From Larkinella soli (GTDB taxonomy: Bacteria > Bacteroidota > Bacteroidia > Cytophagales > Spirosomataceae): DNA of 64,000 nt. The stretch's first letter is position 1. Each line of letters begins with the position of its first letter. The notes beneath the pieces are model-generated. The model saw only the letters and a program-made list of their open reading frames with translations, was not told where the DNA came from and searched no databases. Made by a program: the position numbers and the translations under genes. The stretch lies in the NCBI RefSeq assembly GCF_003703975.1, contig NZ_QTJY01000001.1, positions 868,001 through 932,000 on the forward strand, in the 5' to 3' direction. Shown here piece after piece: positions 27,057 to 34,708 of this stretch.

Positions 27057-27089
27057 AAAAGAGATGGAGCGTTTTGCTCCATCTCTTTT
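27057..27089. terminator. Bidirectional terminator after SusD
   Basis: Perfect 14-bp stem AAAAGAGATGGAGC (27057-27070) / GCTCCATCTCTTTT (27076-27089), loop GTTTT, followed by further T residues. It lies between the SusD stop and the converging SDR stop. Confidence 0.92.
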
Positions 27090-27112
27090 TTGTTTCCGGC
27101 CGGAAGCCGCCG

Positions 27113-27823
27113 TTATTTCAGATTGCTCATCCCGCCGTCGACCCCGATCACCTGCCCGGTGATCCATCCGGCCTCCTCGGAGAGCAGGAAAGCCGTCATT
27201 CCGGCAATATCCTCAGGCGTCCCGACCCGTCCCAGCGGATGCCGCTTATCGGCCGCGGCCCGGCGGTTATCGTCGAGCAGGCCGGCATTGCGGGCCAGTG
27301 GGGTGTCCGTCAGCGATGGCGCCACGGCATTGACCCGGATGCGGTAGGGCGCCAGCTCGGCCGCCAGCGATTTGGCCAGCCCCTCGACGGCCGATTTGGC
27401 TACGCTGACCGACGCGTGCAGCCCGAAACCCATTTTGGCCGCCACCGTGCTGAACAGGACGACCCCCGCCGACCTGGACTGGATCAGCGCCGGCATGGCG
27501 GCTTTCAGCAGGGCCACCGCCCCCAGCACATTCAGTTCGAAGTCTTCCCGGAACTGTTCGACGGTCAGCTTCCCGAACGGGGCCAGCCGGATCGAGCCGG
27601 GGGCGTAGACCAGCCCGTGCAGCGTATCCGGTAACCCACTCAGATCGTTCTCACCGGTCCGGAGCGCGTCCCAGACCAGGTGCGTCGACTGAATGCCTTC
27701 GGGCTGACGGCGGCCGGCCGTGAACAGGGTGGCGCCCTCCTTCTGAAGCTGAAGGGCCAGGGTGTGACCAATTCCGGACGAAGCGCCCGCGATCAGCATG
27801 TTTTTACCTTGAAATCGACTCAT
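27113..27823 (-). CDS. Short-chain dehydrogenase/reductase lacking the catalytic Tyr
   Basis: A 236-residue classical-SDR-fold protein with the NAD(P) motif AGASSGIGHT (about residues 10-19), the VLFSTVAAKMGF strand carrying the catalytic Ser, and the cofactor-loop end PLGRVGTPEDIAGMTAFLLSEEAGWITGQV. In the usual YxxxK position it reads HASVSVAK, so Val replaces the catalytic Tyr while Lys is kept. I recall an SDR subgroup with HASVAAAK-like sequences, so this may be a subfamily trait. The start at 27823 (MSRFQGKNMLIAG) is preferred over 27859. It is divergent from the copper island. Confidence 0.88.
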   Translation of the reverse strand: MSRFQGKNMLIAGASSGIGHTLALQLQKEGATLFTAGRRQPEGIQSTHLVWDALRTGENDLSGLPDTLHGLVYAPGSIRLAPFGKLTVEQFREDFELNVLGAVALLKAAMPALIQSRSAGVVLFSTVAAKMGFGLHASVSVAKSAVEGLAKSLAAELAPYRIRVNAVAPSLTDTPLARNAGLLDDNRRAAADKRHPLGRVGTPEDIAGMTAFLLSEEAGWITGQVIGVDGGMSNLK

Positions 27824-27886
27824 GTTGAGATTTTTAGAACTCCTATACAGAGGGGGCAACCGCCTGTGTAATCCTTCGGTTTCGGA

Positions 27887-27918
27887 TTTGCTTTTTTCCC
27901 CGCAGGATTCTACCTTTG
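27887..27918 (+). promoter_or_regulatory. Bacteroidota-type promoter of the copper island
   Basis: TTTG (27887-27890), 20-base spacer, TACCTTTG (27911-27918): exact matches to both the -33 and -7 consensus. The ATG at 27926 is only 7 bases on, so the transcript should be leaderless or nearly so. Confidence 0.7.
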
Positions 27919-27925
27919 GGCCGCT

Positions 27926-28387
27926 ATGAAGCCTGTTTTATTCCGATTGTTCAACCTCCTGATGGCCTTTATCGTGCTGATGAGCAGCACCGGTTTCGGC
28001 CTGGTCGAACACTCGTGCCGGATACGCGGGAAACAGGTTTCGCTCGCTGTCAGTTACGAGTCCCGCAAGACCTGCCGGATGCACGAATACCGGAAAACCG
28101 CGGCCCAGGCAGGTTCGGATTCCGGTCTGGTGATTAAAAAGACCGACTGCTGTACGGAAGATTCCCGGTACGAAAACGTGGATGTCACCTCCTCCATCAG
28201 TCACCTGGTCGCCAAGTTCATCAAGTCCATCTCGGATTCGGCGCTGGCCGGGGTGACCGCCATGATCAGCTGGCTGGCTGATCTGGTGTTCTCCACCGAT
28301 GCCCAACTGGCCCTTCCCGACAGTAAGGCCCCTCCCCTTCCCTTTGGCCGAACGCTGCTTTCCTTCGTCCAGAGTTTCCTGCTATAG
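27926..28387 (+). CDS. HYC_CC_PP family protein
   Basis: A 153-residue envelope protein of the Bacteroidota HYC_CC_PP type, named for its three conserved motifs. Here they are His29-Ser-Cys31 (EHSC, with Ser for Tyr), Cys75-Cys76 (KTDCC) and Pro136-Pro137 (KAPP). The first 25 residues are hydrophobic (LFNLLMAFIVLMSSTGFGL), consistent with a signal peptide or anchor. A further hydrophobic helix is near residues 105-122. Function is not established. The Cys/His motifs and its place directly upstream of a TonB receptor and copper genes suggest a metal-related role, which is an inference. Confidence 0.8.
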   Translation: MKPVLFRLFNLLMAFIVLMSSTGFGLVEHSCRIRGKQVSLAVSYESRKTCRMHEYRKTAAQAGSDSGLVIKKTDCCTEDSRYENVDVTSSISHLVAKFIKSISDSALAGVTAMISWLADLVFSTDAQLALPDSKAPPLPFGRTLLSFVQSFLL

Positions 28388-28408
28388 GTCGCTACTGAAT
28401 TGAAAAAG

Positions 28409-28444
28409 AGCCGATGCCCCAAGGGCGTGGGCTGTTCGTTTTTT
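28409..28444 (+). terminator. Possible internal terminator/attenuator
   Basis: Nested short stems AGCC/GGCT (28409-28412 with 28430-28433) and GCCC/GGGC (28416-28419 with 28423-28426), followed by TGTTCGTTTTTT. It lies between the HYC_CC_PP gene and the TonB receptor gene and may reduce read-through. Confidence 0.45.
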
Positions 28445-28464
28445 CGATCTTTAGCTGACTTATC

Positions 28465-30687
28465 ATGAAATCCACCATTCGCTATAAAAGTCTGGCAGCG
28501 GCCTTCTGGCTCCTGTCCGGCCCTCTGGCCTTCTCACAGGCTCCTGCCGTTCACGGCCTCGTCACCGAACGGGTCAACGGCAAAACCAATCCGCTGACCG
28601 GCGTCAACGTCTACTGGGCCGGCACCGGCCTTTCCGCTGTCACCGACTCGTCCGGTCATTATGCCATCCAGCGGCCCGACACCCTGAACCGGCTGGTCTT
28701 CCGCTTTGTCGGGTTCAGAGCCGATACCCTAACCGTCACCGACCAGACCCGGCTGGATGTGACCCTGACCAGCGACAATACGCTTCAGGAGGTGACGGTC
28801 CAGGGCGCTTCGACGCAGATCGACCGGATGTCGCCGATCCAGACCGAACTCCTGACGACCCGCACGCTGGCGAAAGCCGCCTGCTGCAACCTCTCCGAAT
28901 CGTTCGAAACAAATGCTTCGGTCAACGTGTCCTACAGCGACGCCGTCACCGGTGCAAAGCAGATCCAGATGCTCGGCCTGAGCGGCAATTACGTCCAGAC
29001 CAACATCGAAAACATTCCGACCATCCGGGGGCTGGCCTCAACCTTCGGGTTGAATTACGTTCCGGGCACCTGGATTTCTTCCATCGACATCGGCAAGGGC
29101 GTCGGTTCGGTGGTGAACGGGTACGAGGGCATGACCGGGGCCATCAACGTGGAGCTTCAGAAACCCGATGCCCGCGAACGGGTCTATGCCAACGCCTACG
29201 TCAACAGCTTCGGCCGGGTCGAGGGAAACCTGAACCTGTCGAAACCACTGTCGGAGGCCTGGAGCGTCGGCTTCCTGGGCCACGCCAGCACCCTCCAAAC
29301 CAGAATCGATCAGAACGGTGACAACTTTCTGGATCTCCCGCTGTACACCCAGTATAACGGCATCCTGCGGGCCAAATACAGCCGGGAGCGGTTCATGACC
29401 CAGTTCGGGGTCAAGGCGCTGTATGAAGACCGCACCGGCGGGCAGAACGTTCTTCCCAACGGCCGGCCGGGCTACCGGTTCGGGGCTGAAACCCGCCGGA
29501 TGGAGTGGTTTTCCAAAACCGCCCGGCTCTACCCCGAAAAACCGTACAAAGGGCTCGGCTTTATCCTGAATGCGGTGGTTCACGACCAGAAGTCGTACTT
29601 CGGTTTCATTCCCTACGACGGCCGCCAGAAGTCACTGTATGGGAACCTGATCTACCAGTCGATCATCGGAACTACGAACCACTCCTTCAAGGCCGGGGCC
29701 AGCTACCTGCTGGACGATTACCGGGAGTGGTATCGCGACACGCTCATGACCCGCACCGAGTCGGTACCCGGTATTTTCGGGGAATACACCTATAAATACC
29801 TCGAAAAGCTGACGCTGGTCGCCGGCGGGCGGCTCGACTTTCACAATCGGTTCGGCACCCAGTTCACCCCCCGTTTCCACGCAAAATACGACCTCACCGA
29901 CAACCTGACGCTCAGGGCCTCGGCAGGCCGGGGCTTCCGGGTGCCGAATGCACTGGCCGAAAACTACGGTTATCTGGTCAGTTCACGCTCCATCGTCTGG
30001 AACCAGAAGCTGCGGCCCGAAATCTCCTGGAATTACGGCGGCAGCCTGACCAACGAGTTTCAGCTGTTCGGGCGAAAAGCCACCTTCACCGCCGACTTCT
30101 ACCGGACGGACTTCCGCGCGCAGCTGTTCGTGGACCTGGAACATCCGGGCGAGATCCATTTCCATAACCTGTACGGCAAATCATTCGCCAACAGCCTTCA
30201 GTTGGAGTTGAACTATGAGCCGGTCAAACGGCTGGAAGTAAAACTGGCCTACCGGCTTTTCGACGTCCGCCAGTCGATGACCGTTCCGTCGGAAGATACG
30301 CTGCTGCTGCCGAAGATGATGATCAGCCGCGACCGGGTGCTGTTCAACATCGGGTATGCCCTGCCCTACGACAAATGGAAGTTCGATCTGACGGTGCAGT
30401 GGAACGGGCGCAAACGCATCCCCTACCTGCGGGCCGGAGATGCCTACGCCAGCGTGCCGCTCGATTACGCCCCCGGCTTTTACAACATAAATGCCCAGGT
30501 GTCCAGGGCGTTCCGGACCTGGGAAGTCTACCTCGGCGGGGAGAACCTCGGCAATTTCCGGCAGGCCAACCCCATCGTGAGCGCGAGCGACCCGTTCGGG
30601 AAGGACTTCGACGCGGCCGCCCGGGTGTGGGGGCCGATCACCGGCCGGATGATCTACCTCGGATTCCGGTATAAAATCAAAAACTGA
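28465..30687 (+). CDS. TonB-dependent receptor with carboxypeptidase-like domain
   Basis: Outer-membrane active transporter of 740 residues. It has a signal peptide (SLAAAFWLLSGPLAFSQ), a carboxypeptidase-regulatory-like domain (residues about 30-110, ending in TLQEVTVQGASTQ, a TonB-box-like region), a plug (RTLAKAACCNLSESFETNAS, KQIQMLGLSGNYVQTNIENI, DIGKGVGSVVNGYEGMTGAI) and a beta-barrel ending with IYLGFRYKIKN. The Cys-Cys pair in the plug (about residues 137-138) is unusual for this fold and could touch the metal. Gene order (an HMA-AraC regulator starts 4 bp after its stop) suggests uptake of copper or a copper complex. Confidence 0.92.
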   Translation: MKSTIRYKSLAAAFWLLSGPLAFSQAPAVHGLVTERVNGKTNPLTGVNVYWAGTGLSAVTDSSGHYAIQRPDTLNRLVFRFVGFRADTLTVTDQTRLDVTLTSDNTLQEVTVQGASTQIDRMSPIQTELLTTRTLAKAACCNLSESFETNASVNVSYSDAVTGAKQIQMLGLSGNYVQTNIENIPTIRGLASTFGLNYVPGTWISSIDIGKGVGSVVNGYEGMTGAINVELQKPDARERVYANAYVNSFGRVEGNLNLSKPLSEAWSVGFLGHASTLQTRIDQNGDNFLDLPLYTQYNGILRAKYSRERFMTQFGVKALYEDRTGGQNVLPNGRPGYRFGAETRRMEWFSKTARLYPEKPYKGLGFILNAVVHDQKSYFGFIPYDGRQKSLYGNLIYQSIIGTTNHSFKAGASYLLDDYREWYRDTLMTRTESVPGIFGEYTYKYLEKLTLVAGGRLDFHNRFGTQFTPRFHAKYDLTDNLTLRASAGRGFRVPNALAENYGYLVSSRSIVWNQKLRPEISWNYGGSLTNEFQLFGRKATFTADFYRTDFRAQLFVDLEHPGEIHFHNLYGKSFANSLQLELNYEPVKRLEVKLAYRLFDVRQSMTVPSEDTLLLPKMMISRDRVLFNIGYALPYDKWKFDLTVQWNGRKRIPYLRAGDAYASVPLDYAPGFYNINAQVSRAFRTWEVYLGGENLGNFRQANPIVSASDPFGKDFDAAARVWGPITGRMIYLGFRYKIKN

Positions 30688-30691
30688 CCCC

Positions 30692-31270
30692 ATGAAACTG
30701 TTCATCAAACACATGGTCTGCGGTCGCTGCCGGCGGGTCGTCCGTGAAGTTCTGGAAGAGCTGGGGCTGACGGTTCGTCAGGTCGAGCTGGGCAGCGCCG
30801 AAGTGGACGAGTTTCCCGAAGGCATCACGCCGGATCACATTCGTCGGGCGCTGGCCGAAAACGATTTCGAGCTGCTCGACGACCGCAAGGCCGTCCTGAT
30901 CGAGCAGATCAAAAAGATCATTATCAACGAAGTGCATCACAACCGCCGGGAACGCCCTGAGTCCCAGAATCTTTCCGATTACCTGGCCCAGAAGATCGGT
31001 TATGACTATTCCTACCTGAGCCACCTCTTCTCGGCCATGGAAGGACTGACCATCGAAAAGTATGTGATTGCTCAGAAAATCGAGAAAGTGAAAGAATATC
31101 TGCTGTACGACGAGTTAAGTCTGAGTGAGATCGCCTGGCAGCTCGGCTACAGCAGCACACAGCATCTGTCGAATCAGTTCAAACAGGTGGTGGGCCTGAC
31201 ACCAAGCGACTTCAAACGGAGCGGCCGGGCCTTCCGGAACGACCTCGACAAGATCGGAACTGCCAAATGA
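30692..31270 (+). CDS. AraC-family regulator with N-terminal HMA-like metal-binding domain
   Basis: A 192-residue fusion of a heavy-metal-associated-like domain and an AraC DNA-binding domain. The N-terminus MKLFIKHMVCGRCRRVVREV has the MxCxxC copper-binding motif and ferredoxin-like strand pattern of HMA domains (residues 1-70). The AraC domain follows (about 105-180) with LSDYLAQKIGYDYSYLSHLF as first helix-turn-helix and LSLSEIAWQLGYSSTQHLSNQFK as second. It has no signal peptide, so it would sense metal in the cytoplasm. It starts 4 bp after the TonB receptor gene, so they share a transcript. Metal sensing is inferred from the motif and neighbours. Confidence 0.85.
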   Translation: MKLFIKHMVCGRCRRVVREVLEELGLTVRQVELGSAEVDEFPEGITPDHIRRALAENDFELLDDRKAVLIEQIKKIIINEVHHNRRERPESQNLSDYLAQKIGYDYSYLSHLFSAMEGLTIEKYVIAQKIEKVKEYLLYDELSLSEIAWQLGYSSTQHLSNQFKQVVGLTPSDFKRSGRAFRNDLDKIGTAK

Positions 31271-31318
31271 TGTAAACCCGCAGCACGATTCTGTACGACG
31301 GAAGCAACCCGGGCCGGT

Positions 31319-31326
31319 TACTTTTG
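31319..31326 (+). promoter_or_regulatory. Candidate -7 element before the copper-storage gene
   Basis: TACTTTTG (TAnnTTTG) 65 bases before ATG 31392, in the 121-bp gap after the HMA-AraC gene. No TTTG box is seen at the right distance, so the second half of the island might instead need an activator such as the AraC protein. Confidence 0.35.
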
Positions 31327-31391
31327 CATTACCCACCGTGACGTGAAAAATAAGTGCAACTAATTTTCCAACTATAAAACCAATTCACGTT

Positions 31392-31730
31392 ATGGAAACA
31401 ATGCAGAGACATGCCCGTCACATTCAGATCTGTTTCGAGTGCGCGGCCGCCTGCGAACACTGCTCCACCGCCTGCCTGCAGGAAGAGCACGTGGACATGA
31501 TGCGCGACTGCATCCGGCTTTGCCGCGATTGTGCCGATTTCTGTAAACTGTGTGCCAGCCTGACCGCCCGCGACTCCCTGTTCATGGTGCCCTTCATGCT
31601 CCAGTGCGCCGAGGTGTGCGAAACCTGCGCGGCCGAATGCGGAAAACACGAGGACGAGCATTGTCAGGCCTGCGCCGAAGCCTGCCGCCGGTGTGCGGAC
31701 GACTGCCGGCGGATGGCGGCCAACGGATGA
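31392..31730 (+). CDS. Four-helix bundle copper-storage protein (Csp3-like, DUF326)
   Basis: A 112-residue Cys-rich protein that should fold as a four-helix bundle whose core is lined with thiols binding many Cu(I) ions. It has 19 cysteines, mostly as CxxxC and CxxC pairs along helices (for example ICFECAAACEHCSTAC, CIRLCRDCADFCKLC, CAEVCETCAAEC, CQACAEACRRCADDC). There is no signal peptide, so it is the cytosolic type (Csp3-like). The next gene starts 16 bp downstream. Its role is to sequester excess Cu(I) or store it for cuproproteins. Confidence 0.93.
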   Translation: METMQRHARHIQICFECAAACEHCSTACLQEEHVDMMRDCIRLCRDCADFCKLCASLTARDSLFMVPFMLQCAEVCETCAAECGKHEDEHCQACAEACRRCADDCRRMAANG

Positions 31731-31746
31731 AACTTTAAACAAACCC

Positions 31747-32793
31747 ATGAAGAATTCTTTTCTGTACCCCCTCCTGCTGATCTTCTTCGTTCCGGTTAAA
31801 ATCCAGGCCCAGAAAGCCGTCGGAACGGGCCTCCATCCTTCCGTTTCGGTGGATCCGGGCGGGGCCGTTCATCTGGTGCTGGGGCAGAAAAACACGATTC
31901 TGTATAGTGTTTCCAAAGATAACGGGCAAACTTTTTCGGCGCCGGTCGCTATCGACAGCCTGTCCGGATATCATATCGGAGCCTCCCGCGGGCCGCAGAT
32001 TGCCGCTACTCCCCGGCACGTCGTCATCACGGCCATCGACCGGGCGGGCAACGTGCTGGCCTGGTCCCTCGACCGGCCCTCGGGCCGCTGGACGAAGCGC
32101 ATTCGGGTGACGGACCAGCCCGACATCGCCAAAGAGGGGTTTGTCGCCCTCGCGGTCGATTCGGCCCTGAATTTTCACGCCGTCTGGCTGGACCTCCGCA
32201 ACGACCGCCGGAACAAACTTGCCGAAGCCCGCTCGACGGACGGCGGACGGACCTGGTCGGCTAACCGGATTCTGTACCGGTCGGCGGCCGGAACCATCTG
32301 CGAATGCTGCCAACCCACAGTAGCCGCCCGCGGCAGACACGTAGCCGTCATGTTCCGCAATAACCTGAACGGCTGCCGGGATATGTACCTGCTGGCCTCC
32401 TCCGACTACGGTCAAACCTTCGGCGATACCGTCCGGCTGGGTCAGGGCACCTGGCCGCTCGAGGCCTGTCCGATGGACGGCGGAGGCATGGCGCTCGGTC
32501 CGGCCGGCATCCCGGCCACCATCTGGCGCCGGCGCGAGCAGCTTTATACCGTCCATCCCGGAGAGCTGGAAGCCGAAGCGGGGACCGGCCGGAACCCCAA
32601 GGTGGCCGTATCGCGCCGGGGTGAAACCTACGCGTGGCAGGCCGACGGTCGGGTCTGGGCCCAGATGCCGGGCAGCAACAGCCCGGTTCCGCTGGGGTCG
32701 GGCGGCTTTCCGAAACTGGCGACGCTGGCCGACGACCGGGTTCTCTGCGTCTGGGAGCAGGACGGAAGCGTTGTAAGCCAAATACTTAATTAA
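31747..32793 (+). CDS. Exported sialidase-fold (Asp-box) beta-propeller protein, copper island
   Basis: A 348-residue exported protein with signal peptide (MKNSFLYPLLLIFFVPVKIQAQ) and Asp-box repeats typical of the six-bladed sialidase propeller: SKDNGQTFSAPV, STDGGRTWSANR and SSDYGQTFGDTV. It also has cysteine clusters not needed for a sialidase, namely CECCQPT (about residue 183), LNGCRDMYL and EACPMDGGGM. Real sialidase catalytic residues were not identified. Its place between a copper-storage protein and a Met/His-rich outer-membrane protein suggests a metal-binding or electron-transfer-related propeller, which is inference. The start at 31747 is chosen because it gives a clean signal peptide. 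Confidence 0.8.
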   Translation: MKNSFLYPLLLIFFVPVKIQAQKAVGTGLHPSVSVDPGGAVHLVLGQKNTILYSVSKDNGQTFSAPVAIDSLSGYHIGASRGPQIAATPRHVVITAIDRAGNVLAWSLDRPSGRWTKRIRVTDQPDIAKEGFVALAVDSALNFHAVWLDLRNDRRNKLAEARSTDGGRTWSANRILYRSAAGTICECCQPTVAARGRHVAVMFRNNLNGCRDMYLLASSDYGQTFGDTVRLGQGTWPLEACPMDGGGMALGPAGIPATIWRRREQLYTVHPGELEAEAGTGRNPKVAVSRRGETYAWQADGRVWAQMPGSNSPVPLGSGGFPKLATLADDRVLCVWEQDGSVVSQILN

Positions 32794-32818
32794 TTGAATA
32801 CAACCTGAATACAATCTA

Positions 32819-34243
32819 ATGAACGCCACACTGAAGATTCTCACCGTTCTGGTCCTGACCGCCCTGTATGACGCGGCCGGGGCCGCCACCGGCGAAATGC
32901 CGGCCGACACGAGCCGGAAACGTCCGGTCCCTTCCGCCCGAAAAGTGATGCGGCAGGACAGCATGAACCACGCGGCCATGGGCCACGCCATGATGGGAAT
33001 GGAAATGCAGCACAGCCTGTCGATGATGTCGCATCTGTATTCCCGGAGTCTGCCCATGAACCGGAACGGCTCGGGAACATCCTGGCATCCCGACCAGACC
33101 CCGATGTATATGTATATGCTGCATACGCCGAAATGGATGTATATGCTCCACTATAGCGTCTTCCTCCGGCATACGAACCAGAACTTCAACAACCCCGGCA
33201 AAAAAGGCCGGGACACCCAGTTCGATGCGCCCAACTGGTTCATGGGCATGGCGCAGCGGCAGATCGGCGCCCGGGGCCTCCTGGCCTTCAAGGGGATGAT
33301 ATCGCTCGATCCGCTGACGGTCGGGGCCAACGGCTATCCGCTTTTGTTTCAGTCGGGCGAAACTTACAAAGGCCGGCGGCTGATCGACCGGCAGCACCAG
33401 CACGACCTGTTTTCCGAGCTGTCGGTCGGGTATACGCACGCCTTCAGCCCGACCACCGATCTGTTTGCCTACGTGGGCTTCCCCGGCGAACCCGCCCTCG
33501 GCCCCCCGGCGTTCATGCACCGCATCTCCTCGTTCAATAACCCGGATTCGCCCCTGGGCCACCACTGGACGGACGCTACCCATATCACTTTCGGTGTCGC
33601 CACGGTGGGCTTCCGTTACAAAATCCTGAAACTGGAGGCTTCGAACTTTACGGGGCGGGAACCGAACGAAAACCGCTTCGGCTTCGACCGGCCGCGTTTC
33701 GACAGCTACTCCTACCGCCTGTCGGTGAACCCGTCCCCGACGCTGGCGATTCAGTTTTCGCAGGGGTTTCTGAAAGGTCCGGAAGCCCTGGAGCCGAACG
33801 AGAACGTCACCCGCACGACGGCATCGCTTTTGCATAGTAAATCACTGGCCGGCCGGCCGGACCAGTACGTATCCTCGGCGCTGGTGTGGGGCATGAATTC
33901 GCACGACGGGCATAACGAGAACGCCTACCTGGCCGAAAGCAGCCTTCAGCTCGGGCGGCTGGCCCTGTTCGGGCGGTACGAGAACATCGCGAAGTCGCCG
34001 ACCGAACTGGGTCTGGTCAGTTCCGACACGCCGTACATCGGTCCGGAACAATTGACCGTCAATAATTTGACTTTAGGTATAAATTACCGGCTGGTTCAAT
34101 ACCAGCGCACCGACCTGGTGCTGGGCGCGCAGCTGACGGGCAGCAAACCGGAGCGATTTCTGGAACCGATTTATGGTAAAACACCGTTATCAGGACAGAT
34201 TTACCTCCGTATCACACCGTCCCTGATGCCTCCCATGCGCTGA
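32819..34243 (+). CDS. Met/His-rich outer-membrane beta-barrel protein, copper island
   Basis: A 474-residue protein with an N-terminal hydrophobic signal (LKILTVLVLTALYDAAGA) and a strikingly Met/His-rich segment at about residues 45-110: MNHAAMGHAMMGMEMQHSL, MYMYMLHTPKWMYMLHYSV. The rest alternates aromatic beta strands (VGFRYKILKLEASNFTG, SYRLSVNPSPTLAIQFSQ, LGINYRLVQYQRTDLVLG), consistent with an outer-membrane barrel. Met/His clusters bind Cu(I) and Cu(II) in CopB/PcoB-type proteins. It is 25 bp downstream of the propeller gene and 45 bp upstream of the HMA gene. Copper binding or efflux across the outer membrane is inferred. Confidence 0.8.
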   Translation: MNATLKILTVLVLTALYDAAGAATGEMPADTSRKRPVPSARKVMRQDSMNHAAMGHAMMGMEMQHSLSMMSHLYSRSLPMNRNGSGTSWHPDQTPMYMYMLHTPKWMYMLHYSVFLRHTNQNFNNPGKKGRDTQFDAPNWFMGMAQRQIGARGLLAFKGMISLDPLTVGANGYPLLFQSGETYKGRRLIDRQHQHDLFSELSVGYTHAFSPTTDLFAYVGFPGEPALGPPAFMHRISSFNNPDSPLGHHWTDATHITFGVATVGFRYKILKLEASNFTGREPNENRFGFDRPRFDSYSYRLSVNPSPTLAIQFSQGFLKGPEALEPNENVTRTTASLLHSKSLAGRPDQYVSSALVWGMNSHDGHNENAYLAESSLQLGRLALFGRYENIAKSPTELGLVSSDTPYIGPEQLTVNNLTLGINYRLVQYQRTDLVLGAQLTGSKPERFLEPIYGKTPLSGQIYLRITPSLMPPMR

Positions 34244-34288
34244 TTGAGGAATTACCAAATACGTTCCGTTAAAAAACAAACCATTCCG

Positions 34289-34648
34289 ATGAAACGACCA
34301 CTGTTTGGACTGATTGCCGTACTGCTCTTCGCGCTGGGATTCACCACCCGGGCTGAAGACGATAAGGAGAAAGAGGTAAAAATCAAGACCTCGGCCGTCT
34401 GTGAGATGTGCAAGGAGCGCATCGAACGCAACCTGGCCTTCGAAAAAGGGATCAAAGAATCGAACCTGGACCTGAAATCGAAAGTCATCACGGTGAAATA
34501 CAACCCGAAGAAAACGGACGTCAACCGCATCAAGGCCAACATTTCCAAAACCGGGTATGATGCCGACGAGGTAACGGCCGACGAAAAAGGCTACGCCAAA
34601 CTGCCCTCCTGCTGTAAGAAAGGCGGGATGGCTTCCCACCCTCAGTAA
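34289..34648 (+). CDS. Secreted heavy-metal-associated (HMA) domain protein
   Basis: A 119-residue periplasmic metallochaperone-like protein. It has a signal peptide (MKRPLFGLIAVLLFALGF, then TTRAE), an HMA domain with VKIKTSAVCEMCKERIERNL (CxxC motif, about residues 34-37) and the ferredoxin-like strands KSKVITVKYNPKKTDVNRIK. A C-terminal CC-containing tail (LPSCCKKGGMASHPQ) follows. A TTG in frame at 34244 would add 15 residues without sense, so ATG 34289 is used. It is the last gene of the copper island and is followed by a terminator. Confidence 0.88.
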   Translation: MKRPLFGLIAVLLFALGFTTRAEDDKEKEVKIKTSAVCEMCKERIERNLAFEKGIKESNLDLKSKVITVKYNPKKTDVNRIKANISKTGYDADEVTADEKGYAKLPSCCKKGGMASHPQ

Positions 34649-34652
34649 TTCC

Positions 34653-34680
34653 GAAAAGGCCGGTCTGTGCCGGCCTTTTC
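34653..34680 (+). terminator. Terminator at the end of the copper island
   Basis: Perfect 11-bp stem GAAAAGGCCGG (34653-34663) / CCGGCCTTTTC (34670-34680) with a 6-base loop, starting 4 bases after the HMA gene stop. Confidence 0.88.
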
Positions 34681-34696
34681 TCTTTCCCGGCTTTCG

Positions 34697-34704
34697 TATC
34701 TTTG
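34697..34704 (+). promoter_or_regulatory. Candidate -7 promoter element for kynU
   Basis: TATCTTTG matches TAnnTTTG exactly and ends 4 bases before the kynU ATG, implying a leaderless mRNA. A T-rich -33 region overlaps the upstream terminator. Confidence 0.5.
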
Positions 34705-34708
34705 GGGT

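Noticed and set aside
31747-32793. Annotation as an active sialidase
   Set aside because: Asp-boxes are present but the catalytic arginine triad and Tyr/Glu pair were not found, and the context is copper handling.
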